Positions 17,484 through 26,235 of a DNA stretch of 64,000 nucleotides are shown here, piece after piece. Within the stretch, counting starts at the first letter, position 1. Every line of letters begins with the position of its first letter. Made by a program: the position numbers and the translations under genes. The DNA lies in assembly GCF_026000115.1 (NCBI RefSeq), contig NZ_AP026867.1:527501-591500 (forward strand). The letters are read 5' to 3'. The stretch comes from Aureispira anguillae. Lineage in GTDB: Bacteria; Bacteroidota; Bacteroidia; Chitinophagales; Saprospiraceae. Under the pieces are notes generated by a model. It saw nothing but the letters and a program-made list of their open reading frames with translations, made no database searches and was not told where the DNA came from.

Positions 17484-18372
17484 ATATTGGTGGATAGGCT
17501 TGGGAATGGTCTTGCTGTTGCCATTGGTATCTTGGGCCCAATCTAAGCCTGTAGAAGCTAAGATTGTGTGTTGGAATATCCAAATGCTTCCCAACTCTTT
17601 GGCACTTTTTTCTAAAGCGTTGCGAAAAAAACAACGAATTAGAGCACCATGGATTATTGAGCACTGTAAAGAAGCTCCTTATGATCTTATTGTTTTTCAA
17701 GAAGTGTTTGACCGAGATATAAAACGTAAGTTAAAACGAGAATTAAAGGAGCAATATCCTTATCAAGTAGATACCAAAATAGCAAAAGGATGTCTAACAA
17801 GCAATGGTATTCTCATTGTTAGCCGCATTCCCATGAAGTACATAGATCATGTAATTTATGCCAAAGGAGTGCATGAAGATGGCTGGGCAGCCAAAGGTTG
17901 TACCTTGGTGAAAGCAGAAAAAGAGGGACAAGAATTTTATGTAGCGGGGACACATCTTCAGTCTGGAAACTCAAGCCAAGCAGTAGCACATAGAGTTTTG
18001 CAGTATCAAGACATTCGTAAATTGTTAGATAGAAACTATATCGCCAACAGGTCCGTTTTTGTGATGGGAGATATGAATACTCGTAAGTCAAATGTAGCAC
18101 AATATACAAAGATGATAGAGATCATGCAGGTCAAAGATTTCCCGTTGAATGACCAAGAACCCTATACCATTGATGCTAAGAATTCTTGGAATAATCATGC
18201 TCAGGGCATACAATTAGATTACATTTTTTTACAGGCTCATGAGACCAATACAACAATCCTTAATCAGCATATTTTGCGTTTAAAACAGGAGCATAAAGGC
18301 AAAATGATTGACTTAGCAGATCATTACGGGATTGTTGCCGATATAGTATTATCTAACGAAGGAATTGATTAG
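17467..18372 (+). CDS. Secreted endonuclease/exonuclease/phosphatase family hydrolase, sphingomyelinase-like
   Basis: A 301-aa product from the ATG at 17467, which gives a signal peptide (GLGMVLLLPLVSWAQS); an in-frame start at 17416 would bury it. The start overlaps the DUF6089 gene by 17 bp. The EEP catalytic set is complete: Asn in VCWNIQMLPN, Glu in VFQEVFDRD, His in AGTHLQSGNSS, Asp-x-Asn in MGDMNTRKS, and the terminal His in LADHYGIVAD. The spacing and the WAAKGCTLVKAE segment resemble bacterial neutral sphingomyelinase/phospholipase C more than AP endonucleases. The expected action is metal-dependent phosphodiester cleavage outside the inner membrane. It may be a lipid hydrolase, but substrate is not certain. 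It ends 4 bp into the convergent gene. Confidence 0.8.
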   Translation: MEGGCKYWWIGLGMVLLLPLVSWAQSKPVEAKIVCWNIQMLPNSLALFSKALRKKQRIRAPWIIEHCKEAPYDLIVFQEVFDRDIKRKLKRELKEQYPYQVDTKIAKGCLTSNGILIVSRIPMKYIDHVIYAKGVHEDGWAAKGCTLVKAEKEGQEFYVAGTHLQSGNSSQAVAHRVLQYQDIRKLLDRNYIANRSVFVMGDMNTRKSNVAQYTKMIEIMQVKDFPLNDQEPYTIDAKNSWNNHAQGIQLDYIFLQAHETNTTILNQHILRLKQEHKGKMIDLADHYGIVADIVLSNEGID

Positions 18373-18938
18373 AATTTTTTGTCAGAAACAAAACGATCTA
18401 AATCTACTTCTGAGGTGAAATTGCATAATACATCCGTTAGCAAAATTCCCATGTCTTCTGCGCCTCCTAAGATAGAAACAGAGTGGAAACCAATCTTTGT
18501 TTCGTTTTCGGTAGCTATAAAAGTAACATGCTTGTAAGTGAAATTTCCAGCAGCTTCTGTGTTTTTGATTGTTTTAGTATAAATAGCTCTGTTGCCAGCG
18601 GTTACAATCAATTGTTTGGTGCCAGCATTAGGGCGATGCGCATAAGCAAACAGCAGCGTATAGCTTTCCCCTTTGCGAGTCAAAATGGTCTGTTCTATTG
18701 CTGATTTTTGATCTAATTCAACGAAATTAGTACCAACAAAATTATCGGCAAGACCATATTCTTTGTATGAATCTGCATGCTCAATGTGAGCCTTTATCGG
18801 CTGACTCTTATCCAAAAGTAGTACATTCCAATTTTTGGTGCCCTCCGCAAAATGACCATTTTTTATTAAATTATCTTGAGCTACAAGAGAAGTAACAAAA
18901 AATAAGAAACTAGAAACGACAAGTAGTGATTTTAGCAT
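18369..18938 (-). CDS. Secreted protein with DUF642-like carbohydrate-binding fold
   Basis: A 189-aa protein with signal peptide (MLKSLLVVSSFLFFVTSLVAQ). The mature part starts DNLIKNGHFAEGTKNWNVL, the usual opening of CBM4/9 and DUF642-like jelly rolls (N-G-x-F-x-x-G-x-x-x-W). IEQTILTRKGESYTLLFAYAH and KHVTFIATENETKIGF follow, matching the later strands of this fold. Such domains bind polysaccharide in the cell wall or medium. It ends without a T9SS sorting domain. The stop codon region overlaps the convergent hydrolase gene by 4 bp with no hairpin between. Confidence 0.65.
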   Translation of the reverse strand: MLKSLLVVSSFLFFVTSLVAQDNLIKNGHFAEGTKNWNVLLLDKSQPIKAHIEHADSYKEYGLADNFVGTNFVELDQKSAIEQTILTRKGESYTLLFAYAHRPNAGTKQLIVTAGNRAIYTKTIKNTEAAGNFTYKHVTFIATENETKIGFHSVSILGGAEDMGILLTDVLCNFTSEVDLDRFVSDKKF

Positions 18939-19524
18939 TAGATTAAATGTGGTTATAAGAATTAAAAAATAATGGCAGAGAAAATTGGAGTATTAAGTCT
19001 ATTCTTGTATTACATGGTAGCAGTAAAGTACAAAAAAAAAAGTATTTATTGTGGAGCTCGAAAATATTTGTTTGTTAATTATATTTAACCTGAGTACAAA
19101 ACAGAACAGATAAAGAATACTTGAAAAGTAGCGTTTAAGCTAAAACTTATATCCCAATCTTAGATACTAGCTCGCCAGCAAACGGGGAGTGTTTTAAGTT
19201 TAGCTCGCTTTGCTCGTGAGCCAGCAAGCTGGGGTTATCCTGTACTTAGGTATTTTGCTTTTTTTAATATAAAAATGAACTTCGTTTATTTTCTTAGAGC
19301 CCCTCAGGTGCTAAATAGCTTTTATGGTATAAACACTTTTATTTAGAAATAGATTACAAATGTTTAACAAAAATAGGCTATTTTTTTTGTTAGGATTTAT
19401 GTATATTCGCAGATTCTCTAGAAAGAAGAATTGGCTTCTTTTGAGATTTATAAATTAACCAAAAAGTTAATTCTTATACTTTGACTAACAATAAACTTCT
19501 AATACAAAAATCAATCCGTTATTT
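18939..19524. other. Intergenic region, 586 bp, with a GC-rich island
   Basis: This divergent spacer is AT-rich except for about 19165-19240. That island holds CTCGCCAGCAAACGGG and TGAGCCAGCAAGCTGG, imperfect copies of a CCAGCAA motif, and the short hairpin CCAGCAAGCTGG. It resembles the GC-rich interspersed elements elsewhere in the window. No ORF or RNA gene is recognised. Confidence 0.4.
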
Positions 19525-21387
19525 ATGAAAATAATATTAACTCTTTGCTTGTTGATGACACTGTCTACCATTATGACAGCACAAGGATCTAGTCAGGATG
19601 CTACACGATCGGGTGCACGATCAAGTTTGGCTCCATTTTATCATGGTGTTGCATCTGGCGACCCGTTGAGTGATGCAGTTATTATTTGGACACGAGTAAC
19701 AACAACCGACACGGTAGAAAATGTAACGTGGAGAGTTGCAACGGATACCGCTATGAATAACGTTATTGATTCTGGGACAATGGTCACCACCAATGCTATA
19801 GATTTTACCGTTAAGGTAGATGTGACAGGACTGCTGCCGAATACTTTTTATTACTATGAATTTGAGTCAGATGGTCTATTGTCTGTCATTGGTCGAACCA
19901 AAACAGCACCAATAGGAGATGTAGACAGTTTGCGTTTTGCGGTTGTTTCATGTGCTTCTTATGCTCATGGTTATTTTAATGCCTATGATCGAATTACCGA
20001 TCGCAATGATGTGTCAGCTGTTTTACATTTAGGAGATTATTATTACGAATATGGAGATGGTGAATATGGAAATGATCGCACGTATCAACCTTCTAGTGAA
20101 ATTGTAAATTTGAGCGATTATAGAATGCGTTTGTCTCATTATCGTTTGGATGCCTCCTTGATGCGTCTGCATCAGCAGTATCCCTTTATTTGTATTTGGG
20201 ACGATCATGAAACCGCCAACGATTCTTGGTATGGAGGAGCAGAAAATCACGACACTGGAGAAGGGAATTGGTTTAACCGAAAGGCAGAAGCCATTAAAGC
20301 ATATTACGAATGGATGCCTTTGCGTATGCCTGATCCAGCAGTAGATACACAGCGCATCTATCGAAAATTTCGCTATGGTGATTTGTTAGAATTACACATG
20401 TTGGATACTCGTTTGCAGGGAAGAGAGGAACAGGGATGGACGAATGCAACAGCACCAGGACGTACTATTTTAGGGCAATCTCAATTTGATTGGTTGTGCA
20501 ACAATATGGATACTTCTACCGCACAATGGCAAATTATTGGGCAACAAGTTATGATGGCTCCTTTTGATGTTAATCCGACTCCTTGGGGGCAACAATATGG
20601 CAACGATGACCAGTGGGATGCTTACGAAACAGAGCGTACCAGCTTATACGATTCAATTTTTGCCAATAATATTCAAAATGTAGTGGTACTAACGGGGGAT
20701 ATCCACACTTCATGGGCGAATGATTTGCCTACTGCTACTTACAATAGTAGTACAGGATCGGGCTCTGCTGGAGTTGAATTTGTTGTGACCAGTGTTACCT
20801 CACCAGGTTTGGCGGCTGCACAGTCTGTAGGGGCTCCTGTATTGCAAGGCTTAAATGGTCATATGAAATATATTGACTTGGCAGAAAAAGGCTATTATGT
20901 TTTGGATGTCAACAAAACTAGAGCGCAGGCAGATTGGTTTTATGTGGATAGAATAGACCAACTTAGTACCGTTGAAAATTATGGTACTTCTTGGAAGACA
21001 GATGATGGAACACGCCATTTGAGTAGTGCGACCAGCGCTGCCTTGCCCAACGCTAGCCAAATTGGAATACCAGCACCGTTTAACCCTAGAAATTGTATTA
21101 CCTCTACGACTCCTGTAAATGAAAAATTTGAGAATGTATTATTGAGTATTTATCCCAATCCATTTAACGATCAAATTACAATTCAGTACACGATTACCCA
21201 AGAGGGACCAGTTAAAATGTATTTGTTTGATGCCTTGGGGCGAAATTTAGCAACCCAAGATTTTGGAACGGTTGCCAGTGGGATTCAAAGAGCTACCTTT
21301 GGTATTAATAACCTAACTGCTGGTACCTATGTTTTGGTATTGGACATTAATGGTCAAAGAGAACAACGGATTGTTGTAAAAAAATAA
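19525..21387 (+). CDS. PhoD-family alkaline phosphatase with T9SS C-terminal sorting domain
   Basis: A 620-aa protein with signal peptide (cleavage near MTAQ, residue 20). The PhoD N-terminal domain carries GVASGDPLSDAVIIWTRV. The metallophosphatase core shows SCASYAHGYFNAYD, VLHLGDYYYEYGDGEYG and CIWDDHETANDSWYGGAEN, and later VVLTGDIHTSWAND, together giving the expected metal ligands. The last 80 or so residues form a type A sorting domain (SIYPNPFNDQITIQY, LFDALGRN, LTAGTYVLVL), so the protein should be exported by Sec, then carried through the outer membrane by T9SS and anchored or released. It probably hydrolyses phosphate mono- or diesters for phosphate scavenging. No Pho-box equivalent was identified. 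Confidence 0.93.
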   Translation: MKIILTLCLLMTLSTIMTAQGSSQDATRSGARSSLAPFYHGVASGDPLSDAVIIWTRVTTTDTVENVTWRVATDTAMNNVIDSGTMVTTNAIDFTVKVDVTGLLPNTFYYYEFESDGLLSVIGRTKTAPIGDVDSLRFAVVSCASYAHGYFNAYDRITDRNDVSAVLHLGDYYYEYGDGEYGNDRTYQPSSEIVNLSDYRMRLSHYRLDASLMRLHQQYPFICIWDDHETANDSWYGGAENHDTGEGNWFNRKAEAIKAYYEWMPLRMPDPAVDTQRIYRKFRYGDLLELHMLDTRLQGREEQGWTNATAPGRTILGQSQFDWLCNNMDTSTAQWQIIGQQVMMAPFDVNPTPWGQQYGNDDQWDAYETERTSLYDSIFANNIQNVVVLTGDIHTSWANDLPTATYNSSTGSGSAGVEFVVTSVTSPGLAAAQSVGAPVLQGLNGHMKYIDLAEKGYYVLDVNKTRAQADWFYVDRIDQLSTVENYGTSWKTDDGTRHLSSATSAALPNASQIGIPAPFNPRNCITSTTPVNEKFENVLLSIYPNPFNDQITIQYTITQEGPVKMYLFDALGRNLATQDFGTVASGIQRATFGINNLTAGTYVLVLDINGQREQRIVVKK

Positions 21388-21399
21388 GCATAGATACAT

Positions 21400-21471
21400 T
21401 AGAAGTTATTACGAACTGCCTAGCACTCATGAAATAATAGAGTTGTATAGGCGAAAATGAAATAACTTCTA
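21400..21471. repeat. Short palindromic element with GAAGTT ends
   Basis: TAGAAGTTATT (21400-21410) and AATAACTTCTA (21461-21471) are perfect 11-bp inverted repeats enclosing 50 bp, just after the PhoD gene. The GAAGTT ends recall the 22209-22369 element, and the outer TA could be part of a target-site duplication. Confidence 0.4.
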
Positions 21472-21487
21472 TTAAAGAAAAACTCTA

Positions 21488-21532
21488 ACAGGACAACTAA
21501 TTTTAATGAACCATTAAGATTAGTTGTCCTGT
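21488..21532. terminator. Bidirectional terminator, PhoD / CAP genes
   Basis: A 21-bp stem with one wobble position pairs 21488-21508 with 21512-21532 (arms beginning ACAGGACAACTAAT) around a 3-nt loop. It sits between two convergent genes, 101 and 51 bp from their stops. Confidence 0.8.
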
Positions 21533-21582
21533 ACTTGTACTCAGAGAAAAATTATGAACAATAATTGGAGTTTTTTTTAGAA

Positions 21583-22104
21583 TTACATCCCAAAATTTTG
21601 AACCCAATAAGTGCCCCACTTGCTATTCGGGACATAAATATAGGCCAACCCAATATACTTAGTGTCCTTGTCTAATATATTTCTTCGATGTCCTTTGCTC
21701 GACATCCAATCTTTCATTACTTCTTGAGGCGTTTTGCTACCAATGGCAATATTCTCTGCTCTTGCAAAAATAGCTTCTCCTAGAAATTGATTCATACGAT
21801 CAAAGACAGAACATATTTTTTTGTGAGAACCATTCTTGCGCTGATCTTTTGAATCGTGATCAAAATAATTGTCAACAGCCATATCCTTAGCATGGTACCG
21901 AGCAGCATAAGTTAGTTGTTGATTCCATTGTAAAGGCTTTCTATTTCGTTTGGCTCGTTCTTTATTGACCAAATCTAATAGCTCTTTTTCAAAACTTTCT
22001 TTAGAGGAATTTATTTTTTCTTCTCCACTAGGAATTCCATTAAAATTTTGAGCTACAAAAATCAATGGAAAAAATAAGAAAAGGACAGCAAAAAAGTGTT
22101 TCAT
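21583..22104 (-). CDS. Secreted CAP-domain (SCP/PR1, YkwD-like) protein
   Basis: A 173-aa protein with signal peptide (MKHFFAVLFLFFPLIFVAQ). The CAP domain spans about residues 40-170: LLDLVNKERAKRNRKPLQWN, then ARYHAKDMAVDNYFDHDS with the conserved His residues, ENIAIGSKTPQEVMKDW, and SSKGHRRNILDKDTKYIGLA, ending TYWVQNFG. This is the bacterial YkwD-like branch, extracellular proteins of mostly unknown action. Here the His, Glu and His positions of the CAP cavity are present. It is a single gene in the minus direction with a bidirectional terminator after it. Confidence 0.88.
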   Translation of the reverse strand: MKHFFAVLFLFFPLIFVAQNFNGIPSGEEKINSSKESFEKELLDLVNKERAKRNRKPLQWNQQLTYAARYHAKDMAVDNYFDHDSKDQRKNGSHKKICSVFDRMNQFLGEAIFARAENIAIGSKTPQEVMKDWMSSKGHRRNILDKDTKYIGLAYIYVPNSKWGTYWVQNFGM

Positions 22105-22208
22105 AGTAATAATTGAATTGACTACTCAACTAGGAGTAAAAAATATTTAGTGTAATTTTAGATGAACAGATGTTTTGTTGATCAGCTTAAATTTTGTTTC
22201 TTTAGTTA

Positions 22209-22369
22209 GAAGTTGTTTAAAAATGGGATTGCATTAAAAATGAGTACTATTTTTTCTATAATCAAGACAAAAATTTGGTGCATAGCCTTAGCTATGGAGC
22301 TAATTTTTAACGATGAGTGGAGGAAAAAGAGATGTCATTTAGAATATTAGCTTATTTTTAAACAACTTC
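22209..22369. mobile_element. MITE-like element with 16-bp perfect terminal inverted repeats
   Basis: GAAGTTGTTTAAAAAT (22209-22224) and ATTTTTAAACAACTTC (22354-22369) are perfect inverted repeats 161 bp apart end to end. Both ends are flanked by TTA (22206-22208 and 22370-22372), which would be a 3-bp target-site duplication. No ORF lies inside. The interior carries CATAGCCTTAGCTATGG at 22281-22297, shared exactly with 40838-40854. The size, ends and flanks fit a non-autonomous transposable element, perhaps mobilised by an IS5-like transposase located elsewhere; the family assignment is inference. Confidence 0.6.
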
Positions 22370-22662
22370 TTAGAATACTCTTATACAACTATAAATAATT
22401 ATGCCATCTTAAACAAGATGCCCCTCCCAAATCATAGTTGGTCAATCTACATTCCCCCTTTTATAACTTATCTCAGAAATATAGAACAATAACTAATAAG
22501 TGCAATTGATCTTAAGGCACTGTGTTTTGATCGGTTCTATTAAGTTTTAATTTGAGGGATTGCTAATGAATTAAACTAGTTTCTTATATTTAATATTGTA
22601 TTAAGTTTGTTTACCTTTTAGTGACAAAAAACAATAATCCAAATAAGAGATCAAAGAACTAT

Positions 22663-22678
22663 ATTTTTAAACAACTTC
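22663..22678. repeat. Extra copy of the MITE-like terminal repeat
   Basis: ATTTTTAAACAACTTC here is identical to the right end at 22354-22369 and in the same orientation, 18 bp before the ATG at 22696. It may be the remnant end of a second insertion in the leader of the OmpA-family gene. Confidence 0.55.
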
Positions 22679-22698
22679 AAAAACTTATGCATAAAATG

Positions 22699-24168
22699 AT
22701 GAAGTATATACTTACATTTTTAATTTTTCTTTTGTTTCGGGTTGTTTTAGTTGCCCAAGGAACACCAAATATTGTATTGGTAGGTTATATTTATGAAAGC
22801 AATAATCGAGGATATATTAATGCTGTAACCGTCAAAATTACGTCCAGTGATCAAAAACACCGATTTGAGGTGACCACAAATCGACAGGGAAAATTTGAAG
22901 TCAAGATTCCAATAACAGGAGGTGTTTACAATATAGAAGCCCAAAAACCCGCCTATAAAAGGGCTTTTACCAAAATTACAACAAAGGGGAGGATTGCCAA
23001 CGAAGGTATTTTTACAAAGGTTGAAATGTCTCGCTTGCCTGGGTATATCTTGGATATGTCGTTAACGGATTTGGTGGATCCTGATAATCCTGGAGCGCCT
23101 GCTTATGGGGTAGAGGGAACTAGAATTGAGATCTATAACAATACGCTTCAAGAAGAGATCATTAATATCGCAAAGCATCCTACGCACATGATTCAATGTA
23201 ATTTAGAGCAGGGAAACGAGTATATCTTTTTGATTCGAAAAGAAGGCTATTATACCAAACGTATGCGGGCCAATGTGAATGTTAATGGCTGCATTCTTTG
23301 TATGGAGGGCTTTGGAACGGTAACGCCAAGTGTAACCGAAAATCTAACCAAAGAGAATACGAGAGGCACTTTAGGGGCAAATGTTAAGCTGAAAAAAATG
23401 GTGCTGAATGAAAAAATGAAAATGGACAATATTTATTATGATCTAGGAAAAGCAACCCTACGTCCAGAGGCTTATGCTCCATTAGATGAATTGGCTAAAA
23501 TGATGTATGACAATCCTCAAATTGTAGTAGAGTTAAGTGCTCATACCGATTGTAGAGGAAAAGCACAGACCAATTTGGAGTTGTCGCAACGCAGGGCAAA
23601 TGCTGTTGTTAATTATATTAAATCAAAAGTAAAACTTAAACCCAATCAGATAGAAGCCAAAGGTTATGGCGAAACACAGCCGCTAAATTCTTGTGTAGAT
23701 GGAGTAGATTGTCTGGAAGAGTTGCACCAACAAAATAGACGAACAGAATTGACTGTAATTGATATTTTGGCAGAAGATCCCAGCAAGGTTCGTTCTTTGG
23801 CTTCTATGATGCAGGAACGCAATTTTGATCTTATCTTGAATGCAAACAATGAGGCTTATGCTGAATCAGGAGCCAAAACAGAGTTGTACCATCGAAAAAC
23901 ACCTTCTAAACCCCAAACGATGGAGCTAAATTATACAGGGTACAAGCTCCAAATGTTAGATAAGGAAGGCGATTTATCAACCAATCATTTTATGTTTTAT
24001 GAATTTGATCAAGTGTTTTTGGACGTATTAAAAGAGCGTCATTATGCCTTTTTAATTGGCGATTATAAGGATTATAATGAAGCACAAGAGGTCTTGAAAA
24101 AATATCAAAAACAATTTCCTAGAGCTAAAGTAGTAGCCTATAAAGATGGGGTGAGAGTTCAAGAGTAA
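22699..24168 (+). CDS. OmpA-family protein with carboxypeptidase-regulatory-like and SPOR-like domains
   Basis: A 489-aa product from the ATG at 22699, giving a signal peptide (MKYILTFLIFLLFRVVLVAQ); an adjacent ATG at 22696 is equivalent. Residues about 28-100 look like a CarboxypepD_reg domain (YIYESNNRGYINAVTVKIT, TNRQGKFEVKIPI). Residues about 250-370 are an OmpA C-terminal domain: DNIYYDLGKATLRPEAYAPL, VELSAHTDCRGKAQTNLELS, QRRANAVVNYI, IEAKGYGETQPLN and NRRTELTV, with the Asp and Arg that bind diaminopimelate of peptidoglycan. The last 45 residues (YAFLIGDYKDYNEAQEVL, FPRAKVVAYKDGV) resemble a SPOR domain, which binds denuded glycan strands. It probably tethers the outer membrane to peptidoglycan. 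The domain mix recalls PorE of T9SS but without TPR or propeller. Confidence 0.82.
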   Translation: MKYILTFLIFLLFRVVLVAQGTPNIVLVGYIYESNNRGYINAVTVKITSSDQKHRFEVTTNRQGKFEVKIPITGGVYNIEAQKPAYKRAFTKITTKGRIANEGIFTKVEMSRLPGYILDMSLTDLVDPDNPGAPAYGVEGTRIEIYNNTLQEEIINIAKHPTHMIQCNLEQGNEYIFLIRKEGYYTKRMRANVNVNGCILCMEGFGTVTPSVTENLTKENTRGTLGANVKLKKMVLNEKMKMDNIYYDLGKATLRPEAYAPLDELAKMMYDNPQIVVELSAHTDCRGKAQTNLELSQRRANAVVNYIKSKVKLKPNQIEAKGYGETQPLNSCVDGVDCLEELHQQNRRTELTVIDILAEDPSKVRSLASMMQERNFDLILNANNEAYAESGAKTELYHRKTPSKPQTMELNYTGYKLQMLDKEGDLSTNHFMFYEFDQVFLDVLKERHYAFLIGDYKDYNEAQEVLKKYQKQFPRAKVVAYKDGVRVQE

Positions 24169-24172
24169 AAAT

Positions 24173-24209
24173 GATGCTTTGGCAAGCTCAAAATGCTTGC
24201 CAAAGCATC
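24173..24209. terminator. Bidirectional terminator, OmpA-family / TPR membrane protein
   Basis: A perfect 15-bp stem pairs GATGCTTTGGCAAGC (24173-24187) with GCTTGCCAAAGCATC (24195-24209), loop 7 nt, placed 5 bp after one stop codon and 8 bp before the convergent one. Confidence 0.85.
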
Positions 24210-24216
24210 CCTATGT

Positions 24217-26235
24217 TTATTGTGCTTGTGCGGCCAATTGCTGATAGGTTTGCGCTTTTTTCGAATAGGCTGTTGCGGCGCTTTGATCTCCTTGACTTTG
24301 CGCTGTTGCTGCCAAGTTGTTAAACATACCAGCGAGGTTATTATAACAGTTTTTGGCAATACTGGGATCCATTTTTGCTGCTTTTACAAAGGCTGGTTCC
24401 GCAGCTTTTAGGTCGCCTTTCATGGCGTGTAAAATGCCCAAATGTTGGTAGTTAGACGCATGACTTTGCCCTTCTGGTGTACTCAATACAATCGTTAAAT
24501 GTTCCATAGCTTTATCGGGCTGTTTTAAAAACTCTCCATATACCCGCACCAATTGTTCATGCGAAATGCCATGATGAGGTTCTAGCGTTAGGGTATATTG
24601 AAACCATTTTAGAGCTTCTTGCGCATTCTTTTTGTGGAGATTAACCAAGCCTAAATTATAAGTGGTATGATGAAATTTAGGGTTGATGGCATAAGAGCGT
24701 TTAAAACCAGCTTCTGCCGAATCCAATAAGGCCATTTGATTTGGGCTTAGTGCTTGGTTATTGTTATTTTGATCTAAAAATTCTTGAATTAAAGAATTGG
24801 CATAATAATACTGCATTTTGGCACTTTGTGGGCTGGCTAGGCGGTCTTTGCTAAATAGCGTCTTATTGTCGTACCAATCAGGATTTCGAGCAATTGTTTT
24901 TCCTGAAAACAGTAAGGTGACCAATACCAAACTTGCTGCAATTGGGAGGTTCTTTTTTAATTGTTCCAATCGATATACGTTGCCGATTTTTACCAATAAA
25001 AAGCCTACAATTAAGCAAAAACCTAAGGATGGAACATACAAAAAACGATCTGCCATAGGAGCGCCAATGTTAAAGAACAGGTTACAAACCAAGGATAAAG
25101 GAGCCAAATAATATAAAATGCCTAGTGCAATAATATCTCGTTTCCAGATTTTTATAGCGGCATAGATACCAAGGGCAAAATACAAGCCCCAACCCAATAA
25201 GGCAACGGGATCGGCAAAGCTAGTCCAAGGAATTTGATTGAAGGAATAATCGGCTGCCATGGGATGGGGGTAAACCAGCAATAAAAGATAGTGCAATAAA
25301 ATAACTCCTATCGTCGCTAAACGAGTCGCTAAATCTGCTCCTACAAATGGATTTTCCATAATATCAGGATTTTCAGTTATGACCAATTCTGCGGGAAGCT
25401 CTTTATACAACATGCCCGTTCTTACTGCAAGGTAAACCAAGGCTATGGCAAAAAAAGGCAAGCTCAATTGAAACGCTTTTGGAAACGATATTTTTTGAAG
25501 CACAAAGAGCGAAAGAGGAATCAGGGCAATAAAGGTAAAGGCATTTTCTTTGGACAACATTGCCATAAAAAAAGCCAATAAGGTAAGTGGGAGTTTTGCT
25601 TGCTGTTTTTTTTCTACAATCAAATAAATTCCTTGCAAAGTAGCTAAAATGAGCAACAAACCAACAATTTCATCTCTACTCTTAATGTTGGCAACCACTT
25701 CGGTATGAATGGGATGAACAACAAATAAAAGTGTTGCAATAAAAGCGATTACCGTGCCTCCTTCTATTTTGTCCAGCCAATTGTTTAAGACCCGAAACAA
25801 CATAAAACCAGTGAGGGCATACAACAGCACATTGATAAAATGCCCCACGAAGGGATTAAGCCCAAAGAACTGATATTCGATGGCAAACATCACCAAAGAA
25901 AGGGGGCGATAACGACCTCCTGTTAGGTCCATGCCTTGCTCGCCATAAATTCCTTCAAAAAAATCACGTGTCATTAGATCGTAAATCCCTTTAAATCCTT
26001 GCTGCGTAAAATCATTGCCTGTAATGACAATAAAATCATCAAAAGCATATTGATGCCCTAAGGTGTTGAGATATAGCACTGCTCCCAAAAGCGCAAACAA
26101 CCAGCTTATTTTGTAGGTAGAAGTAGCAATAGGAGTGCTTGGTGGAGAGGTGGGAATTGCAGCAATCGGTTGGTTTTGGGTAGGCTTGTTTCTTTTTGAA
26201 CTTTTTTGGCGGCTTTTTTTTCTATGCTTTGTCAT
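24217..26235 (-). CDS. Polytopic membrane protein with TPR C-terminus, TMTC-like glycosyltransferase
   Basis: A 672-aa protein. After a basic Lys/Arg-rich tail (about 40 residues) come about 11-12 membrane helices. The first periplasmic loop holds GHQYAFDDFIVITGND, whose Asp-Asp pair is typical of GT-C glycosyltransferases, and GGRYRPLSLVMFAIEYQFFG. VVHPIHTEVVANIKSRDE follows, a signature shared with the TMTC/PMT-like O-mannosyltransferases. From about residue 510 the chain has TPR repeats (FHHTTYNLGLVNLHKKNAQE, ALKWFQYTLTLEPHHGISHE). The likely role is transfer of a lipid-linked sugar to secreted proteins or glycan, but donor and acceptor are unknown. Transcription ends at the bidirectional hairpin shared with the OmpA-family gene. 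Confidence 0.8.
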   Translation of the reverse strand: MTKHRKKSRQKSSKRNKPTQNQPIAAIPTSPPSTPIATSTYKISWLFALLGAVLYLNTLGHQYAFDDFIVITGNDFTQQGFKGIYDLMTRDFFEGIYGEQGMDLTGGRYRPLSLVMFAIEYQFFGLNPFVGHFINVLLYALTGFMLFRVLNNWLDKIEGGTVIAFIATLLFVVHPIHTEVVANIKSRDEIVGLLLILATLQGIYLIVEKKQQAKLPLTLLAFFMAMLSKENAFTFIALIPLSLFVLQKISFPKAFQLSLPFFAIALVYLAVRTGMLYKELPAELVITENPDIMENPFVGADLATRLATIGVILLHYLLLLVYPHPMAADYSFNQIPWTSFADPVALLGWGLYFALGIYAAIKIWKRDIIALGILYYLAPLSLVCNLFFNIGAPMADRFLYVPSLGFCLIVGFLLVKIGNVYRLEQLKKNLPIAASLVLVTLLFSGKTIARNPDWYDNKTLFSKDRLASPQSAKMQYYYANSLIQEFLDQNNNNQALSPNQMALLDSAEAGFKRSYAINPKFHHTTYNLGLVNLHKKNAQEALKWFQYTLTLEPHHGISHEQLVRVYGEFLKQPDKAMEHLTIVLSTPEGQSHASNYQHLGILHAMKGDLKAAEPAFVKAAKMDPSIAKNCYNNLAGMFNNLAATAQSQGDQSAATAYSKKAQTYQQLAAQAQ

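Larger units (their letters stand above)
22105..22698. other. Intergenic region, 594 bp, with MITE-like element
   Basis: This divergent spacer holds the 22209-22369 element and an extra copy of its 16-bp end at 22663-22678. A small CATCTT...AAGATG hairpin lies near 22409-22424. An in-frame upstream extension of the OmpA-family gene to a GTG at 22621 passes through the extra end copy and is not considered coding. Confidence 0.55.

Noticed and set aside
22621-22698. GTG start and 26-residue extension of the OmpA-family protein
   Set aside because: The extension runs through a copy of the mobile-element end, and the ATG at 22696/22699 gives a normal signal peptide.
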